From Paraconiothyrium sp. Pb-2020 (lineage: Eukaryota > Ascomycota > Dothideomycetes > Pleosporales > Didymosphaeriaceae): DNA of 64,000 nucleotides. Position 1 is the stretch's first letter, and each line of letters begins with the position of its first letter. The DNA lies in the NCBI GenBank assembly GCA_022419385.1, contig JAJUBI010000006.1:310001-374000 (forward strand), written 5' to 3'. A model generated the notes under the pieces. The model did not search any database. It was not told where the DNA came from and worked only from the letters and a program-made list of their open reading frames with translations. The translations under genes were made by a program, and so were the position numbers. This document shows positions 10,952 to 23,008 of the stretch, in pieces.

Positions 10952-13900
10952 ATGTTCTCCAAGTTTGCATCCGACTTGTCCAAGTCGTTCAATTCGAATA
11001 TCACGAACAATTACTCGCTAAGCCAGGAGCCAACGTCTTTCTCAGGGCCATGGAAGATATACGATGCGAAGGGAAAGAAGACCAAGAAGGCCGTATCGGT
11101 CTTCATATTCGAGAAGAAGTCGCTAGAGCCTCCGGGAGGGGCGGCCTTGGGTGGGCGTTCATCGGGAGGCTCAGGGCTCAAGCGGGCGCATGAGGAGGTC
11201 GTTGAAAGACTCAGGAAAGAGGCAAGCTCTCTAGCTCGGCTACGACACCCCAGTGTCCTCGAGCTGGTCGAACCAGTCGAAGATACCAGAGGCGGGGGCT
11301 TGATGTTTGCAACAGAACCAGTCACAGCATCGCTCGCTGGTCTGCTTCAAGAGAAAGACGAGCAGGAGAAGGCAGGCGGTGTTGGTGGGCGCAGAAGTCG
11401 ATATGTTATCGAAGAGGAGAATGGTCAGAAGCGGAGGCGTGAGCTCGAAATCGACGAACTCGAGATACAGAAAGGCTTGCTGCAGATTGCGAAGGCGCTG
11501 GAGTTCTTGCATGAGAGCGCAGGCTTGGTGCACGCCAACCTGACGCCTGAAGCTATATTCGTAAATGCTAAAGTAGGGAATACCAAATCGCTCACCTTGA
11601 TCTTGTTACTGATTCGCGTGACAGTCCGACTGGAAGATATCCGGTCTGTCGTTCTCCACGCCGCCCGATAACTCAACGAAAGCTACGTCTGTAACGCCCA
11701 TGTCGCTTTCCGAAGTCTTGAACTACGACGCGCGACTGCCTTCGTATGTGCAGTTGAACCTGGACTACACTTCACCAGACTTTGTCATGGACGGCAACGT
11801 CACGCCGGCAGCAGACATGTTCTCGCTGGGCATGCTGATCATCGCCTTGTACAATTCTCCACACAAGAGCCCGATGGAGTTCCATGGCAGTACAACCTCA
11901 TACAAGCGAGCATTCTCGGCACAGTCATCGGTCCCCAACAAGACGAACAACTTCATGTCTTCACAGTCCATGCCGCGAGATGTGGTTAATGGAGTACTAG
12001 ACCGACTGATCACCAGACGGCCAGCGCAACGAATCAATGCTCGAGAATTCCAGCAAGCACAATATTTTGACAACATCCTAGTGTCTACGATTCGCTTCCT
12101 TGATTCTTTACCTGCGAAGACGCCCAATGAGAAGCAACAGTTCCTTCGTGGACTGCCTAGGATATTGAAAGAGTTCCCAAAGTCAGTTATGGAGAAGAAA
12201 GTGTTGCCGGCTCTGCTTGAAGAGACCAAGGATCGCGAGCTTCTGGCTTTGGTCCTACAAAATTTTTTCAAGATCATACAAATGCTGCCAGCCGGAAAGC
12301 GTGCCTTCACCGAGAAAGTCATTCCGAAGCTAAGAGAGACATTCTTGGCTCCTTCAAAAGGTCCTGCTCAGGAGCGTGACAGCCTGAAAGAAGCCGGCTT
12401 GATGGTCCTTTTGGAGAACATATCGGTGGCCGCCGAGAACTGCGGTGGAAAGGAATTCAAGGTGAGGAGACTGAGACCGGTGTTACGACTTGAGCTAACA
12501 TCTGTGCAAGGATGACATTCTGCCCATCGTCAGTTACGCTCTTGAGTCGCCTACCCACTCACTGGTGGATGCCGCCCTGCGAACACTTCCCGTGGTCCTA
12601 CCGATCCTCGACTTCTCGACCATCAAGAACGAGCTCTTCCCCGTCATTGCGACCATATTCGCCAAAACCAGTAGCATGGGCATCAAGATACGAGGATTGG
12701 AGGCTTTTCGAACCCTGTGCGGTGGTGGAGGCGACGATCAACATGGATTGCAAGGTGACGGTCTGACTGGTGTTGTCGAAGCTGCAAAGCCAAAGTCTAA
12801 CGTGTCAATCTTGGACAAATATACCATACAGGAGAAGGTCGTGCCACTACTGAAAGGCATCAAGACCAAGGAGCCTGCGGTTATGGTAGGTTCGCCCATA
12901 CACGAAGATGTCCATATACTAGCACTAATCATTTGAGTAGATGGCAGCCCTGGACGTGTTCAAAGCGATAGGCCCCCAGGTCGATAGCGACTTCCTTGCG
13001 GTTGACGTTCTCCCTATTCTGTGGCAATTCAGTCTTGGTCCATTGCTTAACCTTGCCCAGTTTCAGGCCTACATGGTGCAGATAAAGTCACTGTCCGCGC
13101 GGGTCGAAAACGAACAGACTCGGAAGCTGCAGGAGCTTGGAGCAACCAATGCACCTGCAACTTCGCGGAACGAATTCATGAGCTTTGGTGGTCTGCCTGG
13201 AACTAATGGTCTCGATACTACTAATGGGGACGGAGGCGGCGATTTTGAGGCACTTGTCCGTGGAAATCAAGGCGCAACCACTGGGTCCGACATGCTTGGT
13301 AGTGATCCTTGGGCAAATGCTCCAGCTTCAGCATCGTCTTCGACCATGTTACCTTCAAGGCCTGCTGCAAATCGCGTCGGGTCAGCAAGAAGTGCTTCGC
13401 CAGCCGCAACATTTTCCTGGTCAACGCCTCCAGTATCTCCTCCACCGAGCAACCTTACTGCTCCGCAAGCCCAGGGAGGACTCAGGACCATCACACCGGA
13501 CAATACTATGAACTCCTTGAATTCGGCGTTCCCCGCAATGGCACCCGCAAACCCAGGTATTGGGTCGTCATTCTCTCAAAACCAGCAGAGACCAGCTGTG
13601 GGCATGGGCGGCACGATGTCTCCTACAACAACAACTCCATCCTATACCACCCAAAGCTCGGGTATCGATTGGAGTAAGGCGAGCGGAACGTCTTCCCTTA
13701 GCGCAAACCCGTGGAGTAGCTCAGGCACAACGCCGAAGGCAGCAAGCAGTCTATCGAGCTTTTCAATGGCTTCTCCGCCAGCACAGTCGCAGGCACAGCA
13801 GAGCAATCCCTACTCGTCGTTCAGCATCGCGCCTCCTCCGATGAAAACGACAAACTCATTCAGCATTGCACCTCCTCCTAGCACTGGGAACACGTTCAGC

Positions 13901-14047
13901 ATAGCTCCGCCACCAAGCATGGGCGCACGAGCGAACAGTGGCATGAGCATGAATAGCATGGCGTCGAAAATGGCACAACCGCAAAACCAACAACAACAAA
14001 AATCTTCGACTCCCAACTGGGGAAGCGGTGGAGACAGTTTGATATAA
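10952..14047 (+). CDS. Scy1-like pseudokinase with HEAT repeats
   Basis: Exons 10952-11572, 11625-12461, 12511-12885 and 12941-14047 give 979 aa in one frame. The order is: short N-terminus MFSKFASDL, a degenerate kinase domain (about residues 25-300), alpha-helical HEAT-like repeats (about 330-600), and a low-complexity Ser/Pro/Gln-rich tail. The kinase part lacks the usual catalytic HRD motif: the matching site reads LVHANLTPEAIF. The DFG position reads ISGLSF, so it should be inactive, as in the SCY1/SCYL family. Family members act in Golgi-ER traffic and clathrin/COPI transport, and in tRNA export. The tail repeats FSIAPPP three times (13821-13917). The start was set at the second possible position because the frame upstream has only a GTG, and MFSKF is the usual family N-terminus. 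All introns are 49-55 nt with good GT/AG sites. Confidence 0.93.
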
Positions 14048-15624
14048 CACCTTTGCATGTAGACAAGACGAGACGTAAGGGGCTGAATGATGCGAGGGTG
14101 TTGTTCGATTGTGTAATTTAGCGGGCGTCTCTGGATTCTCATGATAGACATATAAGGCGCAAAGGACGAGGAATGAGTGGATGGACGGCTATCGGAAAGA
14201 ATGGTTTGCGCGACTTGGGAAGCGTACGGCGTGGGGTGCGGAGAAGCCTTCGAGTGGGCAGATCCCAAGACGCGACCAAGGCTGGGCCTGGGGGAATAGT
14301 AAGGAGACCAAGCCTTCCAACTTTAGTTGCGCAAGATGATCAAAGGCTTGACGTGCTTGAATGCATTGAACGACTTGTCATTTCAAGCTTGCCGGGCCCA
14401 TTTTCCCAATATCTTTTCCAAGACACCACTACAAGATAGCTCTTCCATCGCTCTACAATCTGGGGATTTTGATTGGAGCGGTGCAAGCGGGCGGATACAG
14501 CGGCAGATGATTTGGGTGTGATGAAGTTCTTTCTCGTGCACAATTTGTTCAACCGTTGTTCGTAGGATTTCTCTTTCGTAACACGAACAAAAGCAAAGGC
14601 AACAGACACATGAGAGCGAATACACGGCGACATAATTGAAATGGTAATTCGCGATGATGCAATATCGAGGCTGAATTGCAAATAGGGCCCAAGCTTGATC
14701 GCTCTAAGCTAACGCCCAGGCTGGGCTGATGCTTTGCCGTCTGCATGTAACGTCACCGCGCATCAGGCGTGCCGTAGCCTGCGAGAACGCCTGCGCTACG
14801 CGTGCGTATATGCGGCGCTCGGAATCTGCAACGATGATCTCAAGATTCGAGATCGGGGTCGAAGTCGCGATGCGGTTGCGCGTGCAAGTCGAACAGCGAG
14901 GACACGGGCAATTACTGAAGCACGTCGTCATCGAGACATTCCTGGTGCACAGACCGCCCGTTTTCTCGTTCCATCACCTCCACGCAGCGTGCAAGCAAAC
15001 GCCATGATGGGGGCCCCGACATCCGGCCTGTGGCGCATGGTCACCGCCATCATCGGTGCCTCCAGTGTGCAGGGCCTGCAACAATGCTGGTCGGCGGCGC
15101 CGAATGAAAACCAGCGATGCTGTGAGGAAAGATCGTGTTAGCTCCCATAGCGGCCGGAGTAGGCTCGCCTGCGGACGCGCCTTTGTATGCCATGATACGC
15201 CGTTTGCGACATTACAACCAGGGAACCGCCAACGCGGACTCCACACAGGTACCGGCACCTGCAGCCCTCGAGCCCAGCCGCAACTCTCGCCTCTGCATGT
15301 GGAGCCACCAGCCAGTCGCCTGCCCGCCGTCTGATCAACTGCACCGACCCAGTAACTGAGATTCCATGTTCGACTGAACCCCGTAGTGTGCAAGAACCCT
15401 GTGCCACTAACCGCTAATCCCACGCGCACCTGTCCCCGAGCAGATCCTTTGCCTCTTTTTAACAGTAAGCCTGCCCGCTCAAGACACTCAGAGCTGCCGC
15501 ACCTCCAGTCACCCACCAACCTCTGGACCGCCAGCCTCTCAGACAAATCGCAATTAATGCTGCTGCACGTCTCTCGTCGTACCTCCTACCACTATATCTT
15601 TACCAAGGCCATCCGGTCCATCAA
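14048..15624. other. Intergenic, SCY1 to amino-acid permease
   Basis: About 1.6 kb without a supported gene. An open frame on the minus strand (14974-15546) has no recognisable content and runs through the likely promoter and leader of the permease. The last 250 nt before 15625 are C/T-rich, as expected for a leader region. Confidence 0.5.
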
Positions 15625-17256
15625 ATGGCGTTAGGCTTCGGATCAAAGGCCGACAAGGCCGACAGCACCAACGATGCCAAACACACGGGCGACGAATTGT
15701 TCAACAAGGACTCTGAGAACGGCGGCGTCGAGAAACAGCGCCATGGAAACCGCCTCGAGGGTCCCGCCCGCCGCGACATGGACAGCAGCGACGAGCAGAG
15801 CATTTCCGTAGGAAAGCAGATTGAGCTCGAGGCTGGAAATGCCATTCAGTACCGCACCTGCAGCTGGCAGAAGACGGCTGCACTGCTCTTCTCCGAGTAC
15901 ATCTGCCTGGCTATCATGTCCTTCCCGTGGTCATACTCCATTCTCGGATTGGTCCCCGGTTTGATCTTGACTTGCGTCATTGCGGCCTTGGTCCTGTACA
16001 CCTCCCTAATCTGCTGGTAAGATCAACAAGTCTGATGAAATTGGACTTGAGCTAAAGTGTTGCAGGGAGTTCTGCATGCGCCATCCAGAGATCCGCGATG
16101 TTTGCGATCTTGGTCAGATGATCTTCTACAACCACCGCTGGGCCTTCTGGTTCACGGCTGTCATGTTCATCCTGAACAACACGTTCATTCAGGTACGAAC
16201 AACGTCTTTTCCTGTGTCTGCCAAATAATAGCTGACGACGAACAGGGACTCCACTGCCTGGTGGGCGCCAAATACCTCAACACCATAACCGGGCACGCCG
16301 TGTGCACAATCGGCTTCTCGGCCATTGTAGCAGTCATTTCCTGGATATGCTCCCTCTCTCGTACCTTCGGTACTCTTTCCAAGGGTGCGACCGCCTCAGC
16401 CGTGTTCACATTCATCTCGGTCCTACTCGCGACCATCTTCTCTGGCATCATGGACCATCCGAAGGGTTATCCAGCTGAGTCTGGACCAATCGAGCCGATC
16501 GTGTTGGCGATTCCCGCCAAAGGCACCACCTTCGTCGCGGGTATGAGCGCCTTCATGAACATCAGCTACACCTTCATCGGCCAGATCACGCTCCCCAGTT
16601 TCATCGCCGAGATGAAGGAGCCCAAGGACTTCCCCAAGGCGCTCTGGGCCGTCACCATCGCCGAGGTCATCGTTTTCGGTCTCGTCGGCAGCATCGTGTA
16701 CGCCTACACCGGCACTCAGTACATGACCGCGCCCGCGTTCGGTTCCATCGGAAACGAAACTTTCCTCAAGGTGTCCTTCTCCTTCATGATACCGACCATC
16801 ATCTTTCTGGGCGTCCTGTACGCCTCCGTGTCCGCACGCTTCATCTTCTTCCGCTTCTTCAACAATACGCACCACATGGGCAACCACACGGTGCTCGGCT
16901 GGGCTGCCTGGGCCGGTATCCTCGCCGTGCTCTGGCTTCTGGCTTTCATCGTCGCGGAGGTCATTCCGTTCTTTTCGGACCTGCTCTCCCTGATGAGCTC
17001 GCTCTTCGATGCCTTCTTCGGCTTCATCTATTGGGGTGTTGCGTACTTCCGCATGCGCGAGGCTGACTACGGACGCGATTACTTCAGGAACCGTGGCCTT
17101 CGCGGCTGGGCCGGCTTCATCTTCAACATTGGTCTGTGCTGCATAGGCCTCTTGTTCCTGACAGGTGGCACGTACGCAACGGTGCAGAGCATTATCGATG
17201 GCTACAAGGCACAAAACTTCGGCGGAGCGTTTACATGCCAGGATAACGGCTTGTAG
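15625..17256 (+). CDS. Amino-acid permease, AAAP family, Mtr-like
   Basis: Exons 15625-16016, 16066-16192 and 16246-17256 give 509 aa. A hydrophilic N-terminal tail of about 85 residues is followed by some eleven membrane segments, starting at AALLFSEYICLAIMSFPWSY, which resembles the first helix of the Neurospora neutral amino-acid permease Mtr (amino acid/auxin permease family, Aa_trans). Such proteins import neutral and aromatic amino acids by proton symport at the plasma membrane, or export them from the vacuole. Further helices are seen at HAVCTIGFSAIVAVISWI, IAEVIVFGLVGSIVYAYTG, FMIPTIIFLGVLYASVSA and AGILAVLWLLAFIVAEVI. Intron 1 splits the Trp codon after LICW, and intron 2 falls after NNTFIQ; both are close to 50 nt. 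The family is secure; substrate and membrane are not determined. Confidence 0.92.
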
Positions 17257-17722
17257 AGGGAGAAAAGGAAGTGCGGATGGTCTTGGGTATACCAAATGTT
17301 CTGGAATTACTTCATGGAAATATAAAGAGGGGTTTTGGCGTAAGGGTGTAAAATAAGGGATCTAGACGAGGCCGCTTGGGCGGGGTTTCTCAAGAGGAAT
17401 GCGGCCTACAGCGGCCGAGTCGATACACATGTACGATCAATTGCTATGATTGGGAATGAACCGTGTATTCAGATGTGATTTCATTTGTCACAGCTGTATC
17501 TCCCATTTGTTCCTTTAATGTTTTTGCTCCAGATATTGTGCACCTAAACGGGTGCTGTCATGTGAAGCAATGACGTCTCGCTAACATCCCGACTGCCGAA
17601 AACACCAAGCTTCACCCCACGTTGCGTCAACAACTTCTCCGCAAAGCTTGCTCTCTCGCTGCACATCTCTTTTGAAGCTTTGGTAGCACGAGATTTCCAC
17701 TGCAAGACAATACATCGCCATC
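17257..17722. other. Intergenic, permease to OPI3-like gene
   Basis: A 466-bp gap between two plus-strand genes. It should hold a 3' UTR and a promoter. I see no distinct motif beyond C/T-rich sequence close to 17640-17720. Confidence 0.5.
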
Positions 17723-18567
17723 ATGAGCGACTACATCGACTTCAGCCAGCCCAGCTTGTGGAGTACGTCCCACCCACTCCAAAGACCCCCACAAGCACTG
17801 TGCGGGCAGTATGCTAACGAAAAACAGTATCCGCAGCGACCATCCTCTTCAATCCGACGTTCTGGAAGTAAGCTTCTCTCCTCGAACCCAGACTTTACAG
17901 ACTCCAAGCTAATTTGCCGTCTAGCATCGCAGCACAGTCGGGTACGCACGCTCACGTCTCCTTCCCGTCCCCCACAAGCCTCCACTGACACACGGACGCC
18001 CTAGAATACTACAACAAGACCATCACCAAGCTCTTCAGCGGCAACCCCCGCTACGGCTGCTACGCCCTCGCGGTGACCATCTTCTCCCTCGGCATCGTCC
18101 GCGACTTCCTGTACGTTACGTTTCCCCCGCCCCCAACACCCATGCTAACGCAACCACACCCCAGCTACGACACCGCCCTCTCCCACCAACCCACCCACCC
18201 CGCCCTCCTCACCCCCCTCATCCACCTCTCCGCAATCCCCCTCTTCGCAACAGGCACAACCCTCGTCCTCTCCTCCATGTACGCCCTCGGCGTAACAGGC
18301 ACCTACCTCGGCGACTACTTCGGCATCCTCATGGACGAACCCGTCACCTCCTTCCCCTTCAGCGTCTCCGACGCACCCATGTACCACGGGTCTACACTGA
18401 GCTTCCTCGCGACCGCCATCTGGAAGGGCAAGCCCGCGGGTCTGCTTCTCACAGCGGTCGTTGCGGTGTGCTATAGCATTGCGCGGAGGTGGGAGGATCC
18501 GTTTACCGAGATGATTTATAAGAAGAGGGACGAGGAGAGGAAGAAGGCTGGGGGAAAGGCGCTGTAG
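17723..18567 (+). CDS. OPI3: Phospholipid N-methyltransferase (Opi3/PEMT type)
   Basis: Five exons (17723-17762, 17828-17867, 17925-17941, 18005-18110, 18165-18567) encode 201 aa; exon 3 is only 17 nt. This ER membrane enzyme performs the last S-adenosylmethionine-dependent methylations converting phosphatidylethanolamine derivatives to phosphatidylcholine. Seen are the N-terminal ISAATILFNPTFWNIAAQ, hydrophobic helices at CYALAVTIFSLGIVRDFL and LIHLSAIPLFATGTTLVLSS, the family motif MYALGVTGTYLGDYFGIL, the SAM-binding-region motif PMYHGSTLSFLATAIWKGKP, and the late acidic motif EDPF. The length matches the family (about 200 aa). The protein ends in a Lys-rich tail, suitable for ER retention. 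Its by-product S-adenosylhomocysteine is the substrate of the hydrolase gene at 54.5 kb. Splice sites were chosen to keep the conserved frame; all have GT/AG ends. Confidence 0.95.
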
Positions 18568-19185
18568 AGATAGGCTGGTCTGCTAGGTTGCTGGCCTGGT
18601 ACACTTGAAGGGCTGAAAGGAGCAGCTGCGGTGAGGTCGCTGCCAGTCTAATGCAGTTTAGATAGCGAGGGGGAAGCATGCGCTGCAAGACATGCGAACA
18701 AAAGGACACGGTCCACGGTCGAGGCACACCGGATGAGGGCTTCGTTGGCGGTTGCGGGCATTCAACTGCTTCCGCAGGGCAGCTCTCTGGCGACGGGAGA
18801 GGTTCATTTCTTATGTAGATGAGATGCACTTTATGGAATGGTTTGACGTGAACGATCGGCCCAGAGCGACAACGCCCAAGCAACATATCCATATCTCCGT
18901 GTACGCACGACTTGCAGGACTAATCACTGGAGGCATCACAACTAAAGATTGAAAACGCTGTTTGAAGAACGTTATTTGATTAGGCAATCATTTGCATTAA
19001 CAAGAGTTTTCCGCTCAGCGCTTGAAGCTCGCTCAGACATGTCCATAACTCGCCATGGCTAGAACAACAACACAGATGCTGCTCCTCGCCCACACCAACT
19101 GTTTCACTGCAACCAAGAGGCTTAACCCTCGTACCTTTAGCAAAGTTAGCACACCGTCACCTGGACACTTTCTATGGCGTTCACC
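18568..19185. other. Convergent intergenic region, OPI3 to beta-tubulin
   Basis: This 618-bp segment lies between two 3' ends. No gene, tRNA or strong repeat was found. Confidence 0.5.
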
Positions 19186-20909
19186 TTACTCCTCTCCCTC
19201 GACGGGGGCCTCCTCATCGTACTCCTCCTCTCCCTCGGAGATGGAGGCCTCCTGGTACTGCTGGTATTCAGAGACCAAGTCGTTCATGTTGGACTCAGCC
19301 TCAGTGAACTCCATCTCGTCCATACCCTCACCAGTGTACCAATGCAAGAAAGCCTTACGCCTGAACATAGCAGTGAACTGGTCACCGACACGCTTGAAAA
19401 GCTCCTGGATGGAGGTGGAGTTGCCGACGAAGGTGGAGGACATCTTGAGGCCACGCGGCGGGATGGAGCAGAGAGCGGTCTGGACGTTGTTGGGGATCCA
19501 CTCGACGAAGTACGACGAGTTCTTGTTCTGGACGTTGCGCATCTGGTCCTCGACCTCCTTCATGGAGACCTTACCACGGAAGATGGTAGAGCAGGTCAGG
19601 TAACGACCGTTGCGGAAGTCGGAAGCGGCCATCATGTTCTTGGGGTCGAACATCTGCTGAGTGAGCTCAGGGACGGTGACGGCGCGGAAAGAGTAAGCGC
19701 CACGGCTGGTGAGAGGAGCGAATCCGACCATGAAGAAGTGGAGACGGGGGAAAGGAACCATGTTGACAGCCAACTTTCGCAGGTCAGAGTTCAACTGGCC
19801 GGGGAAACGGAGGGATGTGGAGACACCGGACATGACGGCAGAGACGAGGTGGTTCAGGTCACCGTAGGAGGGGTTGTTCAGCTTGAGGGTCCTCATGCAG
19901 ATGTCGTAGAGAGCCTAAGCAGATTAGTGAATGTATCTTTCATCTCTTTCAGATGGCTGCATACCTCGTTGTCAATGCAGAAGGTCTCGTCGGAGTTCTC
20001 GACAAGCTGGTGGATGGAGAGGGTGGCGTTGTAGGGCTCAACAACGGTGTCGGAGACCTTGGGGGAAGGCACGACGGAGAAAGTGGCCATCATGCGGTCG
20101 GGGAACTCCTCGCGGATCTTGGAGATCAAAAGAGTACCCATACCGGCACCAGTTCCACCACCAAGGGAGTGGGTGATCTGGAAACCCTGGAGGCAGTCGC
20201 AGCCCTCAGCCTCACGGCGGACGACATCAAGCACCTGGTCGACCAGCTCGGCACCCTCAGTGTAGTGACCCTTCGCCCAGTTGTTACCAGCACCAGACTG
20301 GCCGAAAACGAAGTTGTCGGGACGGAAGAGCTGACCGAAAGGTCCGGCACGGACGGCGTCCATGGTACCAGGCTCCAAATCGACAAGGACGGCACGAGGA
20401 ACGAACTTGTTACCGGTGGCCTGTGCACTGTCAGCCACTCGCTTTTCCCATCAGACGTTCGCTGGCGGTTCATACCTCGTTGAAGTAGACGTTCATGCGC
20501 TCGAGCTGGAGATCGGAGGTACCATTGTAGCTGGTGAAAATCAGCCATCTTTGCCAGCGAAGCAAGCTGGGGCAATAGCTACTTACACACCACGGAGCCG
20601 TCGAGACCGTCTGCCGCGAGAGATCTGCTGCCTGCGTGTCTGTTAGTCGTGATCGCAAAGGCAGGGCTTTCTGTTGAGCGACGCACCAGAAGGCGGAACC
20701 GATTTGGTTACCCTGCACTCATTAGCAACATCTCAGTGACCTAGAAAGAGGTGTACTTACACATTGGCCGGTCTGGAGGTGGACCTGTCGCGCACATTCA
20801 TGTTAGCAGCTAGTCTCCTTGTTGTGTTGTCCCTGAGGCGGAAACGCGGGGCAGGACGCGCGCAACAACAAATTTGCCAGGGACAGGAGATACGTACAAT
20901 CTCACGCAT
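19186..20909 (-). CDS. Beta-tubulin, with abnormal H1-S2 loop
   Basis: Seven exons (20909-20898, 20784-20761, 20712-20687, 20631-20587, 20530-20476, 20420-19965, 19914-19186) give 448 aa, one more than usual for fungi. The protein begins MREIVHLQTGQCGNQIG, carries the GTP-binding GGGTGAGMG loop, and ends with the acidic tail EGEEEYDEEAPVEGEE. It is the beta subunit of microtubules. Residues linked to benzimidazole sensitivity (Phe167, Glu198, Phe200 in standard numbering, contexts ATFSV and SDETF) are all wild type. The oddity is exon 4: instead of the nearly invariant loop ISGEHGLDGSG, the in-frame reading is ISRGRRSRRLRG. The DNA still spells GGT CTC GAC GGC TCC (GLDGS), but out of frame, flanked by +1 and +2 insertions. 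All other exons look normal. Splice sites are clear (GTAAGT after exon 4). Gene identity is certain; exon 4 may hold sequence errors. Confidence 0.97.
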
Positions 20910-21608
20910 GATGACTGATTTGTCGAAGGCGAGTGTTAACGGGAGGTGAGGATGATTAGCTTGGTGAAAACTGTCTTGCAGTTGTCGAGAAGTGGATCGA
21001 GGACAGGAGACAAAGCGGTGAGGTGTTGAGGGTTATTTACCGCGCCGGCAAGCACACTGCACAGACCGTCGCGCTAGGCTAGTCTTGTTTACGCGCTTGC
21101 CATTGTCAACGAACACGGCAGGCACCAGCTTTTGCACCTCGATCATTCGCACATAATGTCACTTGCCTGTCGAGGTCGAATCTATGATGATCTTTGACCA
21201 TGTATATGAAGCATGCGATGCCATGGTTGCCGCACCGCAACGAAAATTGTTTCGTCTGGGGTTGCAGATCAGTTCGGTACGCATCAGGCACAGCACAACG
21301 CATAGCACCGCGCATAGCGGCACAATCCTCACCTGTGCGAATATCCTTCTAGACGGCACAAAATTCTTCCACCTGCGCCAAACCCATGGTGACCACGCGC
21401 AGCAGACGCTCTAAGCTATCTCTGATGTCTAATCCGTTATGCATCTTCCCTCTACATACTACGATTTTGCGCTCGGTGCTATCAAGCAGCTACATGCGTA
21501 CCATGGTTCCATCCTACCAATCACCACTCAACAGAACAAGGCACACCAAAGCTATTCCCGCAAACGTTGCCTAACAGCACGTGATTGTATCCCGAAAGAA
21601 GACAGATA
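20910..21608. other. Beta-tubulin promoter and ceramidase 3' region
   Basis: A 699-bp gap between two minus-strand genes. It should contain the beta-tubulin promoter and leader. No coding sequence is supported. Confidence 0.5.
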
Positions 21609-23008
21609 CTATAACTTCTTCTTGGCCGAACCGATAGCGTGTGCGTTGGCCGCATTCTGCGTTCTCACAACCACCGGCATCGTCGTCAGCCGAGGCCAGT
21701 GCAGCTTAAACTCATCTTGTCTACCATTCAGACAGTGACGAAGCCAAATGCCCCAAACAATGTAGCAATAACCGCCAAGGCCAGTCATAAGATGCCACCC
21801 TGTAGAAATGCCAAGTCAGTACTTTCTCGTGTTTGCACAAAGTAGGGCGCTCACAGCCATGAAGCTCGAGAAAGAATCCCCAAGGCATTCCAATTTCTCG
21901 CCGCCATCGTCTCAAAGTCGAACAGTGGGCGATGTCCAGGTACCAGAAGAAAAATCCACCCAGGAAGATGCTCAGTCCCCACGCAATCATGACCCACATC
22001 TCGCTCAGTATTCTCTTGTCCCTTTGTTCCTCTCGTTGCTCAGTAGTCACAGTGCTGCCATTTGCCCGCTTCTCTGCACGAAATCTAGGTCGAAGCAGCG
22101 TCTCCATTACATATACAGCTCGAAAGAAGACTACAGCGGTCAAGATGGCGTAGACGGTTTGGTGGAAGACGGGGTCTTGTAGAAACTAAGACGAACATGT
22201 TAGCGCACACTTAATACCACTGTAGAAGGGGAAAGGGGTTTTAGAGGAACTCGTGGAGTTATCGACCGATAATCGCTTAGCGTACGACCACTGTTTTCCG
22301 AGCGGAATGGAAGCGATGCACTGTGTCTTTAGTCCACTCACATGATAGTACAGAGTAATAAACAAAGAGAGGCCGACTAGTGATGAAGCAAGAACTGATC
22401 TATGGGTACTCGTCTTGCCGAACGAGAAAGTCACATAGCACATGAGACACGTAGTGTATATCATCGATAGCTCGTCTACGAGCTGCATGGGGTCTGTATC
22501 CCAGATCAGATGAAATGTTGTTTGTAGAGGTGGGCACTTACATTTCAAAGTAGAGTGAAAGAGAAAGGAACCTGTTCCTACTAGAAGATAGCCGATGTAC
22601 GATACGAGAAAGACGGTGCCATGCCCGTTGACCAGGCAGTTGTGAATGCCTTTGGCGGACAGGTACATGAACCAAATATTCGTCTACTGATATGTTAATG
22701 AATAGTCTTCGTTATGCAGTTACGCATAAAGACAGCACGGGTTCACGTCAGAGTACGTTGTCCCATGCGTGTCTCTTAGGTCACGTCTGTCTGCTGAACG
22801 TAGGGGACTTTACCAGAGTGTTTATGAGCTCTGCCGAGTAGACTGTTGCGTAGTAGTCCTATGGCAAGTCAACGCGAGCCCGCTGATAGTAAATTACGAC
22901 ACATGCCTCTTCACACCAGTTCAGTGTAGACGTGACGGGTGACCACCGCCCTTCCTGAGATGGCGGATATTCCACAGATGGGAGCCGTTTGAGAATGTCT
23001 AAGACCAT
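21609..23008 (-). CDS. Alkaline ceramidase (Ydc1/Ypc1/ACER family)
   Basis: Six exons (23008-22907, 22858-22814, 22683-22542, 22493-22342, 22185-21855, 21799-21609) encode 320 aa. The enzyme hydrolyses ceramide or dihydroceramide to a sphingoid base and fatty acid in the ER/Golgi membrane. Family motifs are visible: WSPVTSTLNWCEEDYYAT near residues 22-40, GTGSFLFHSTLKYPMQLVDELSM containing the conserved Ser, His and Asp of the zinc site, and LELHGWWHLMTGLG with the two late histidines. There are about seven hydrophobic helices, and the C-terminus ends in a KKKL lysine cluster that suits ER retention. Intron 1 (22906-22859) starts with GC rather than GT (GAGGCATGT); no GT nearby keeps the frame. 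Intron 2 is 130 nt, intron 4 about 155 nt, the others near 50. The gene is head-to-head with prefoldin subunit 1. Confidence 0.93.

Noticed and set aside
14974..15546. 190-codon minus-strand frame upstream of the permease
   Set aside because: No ATG-supported family motif; it covers the expected promoter and leader of the plus-strand gene.
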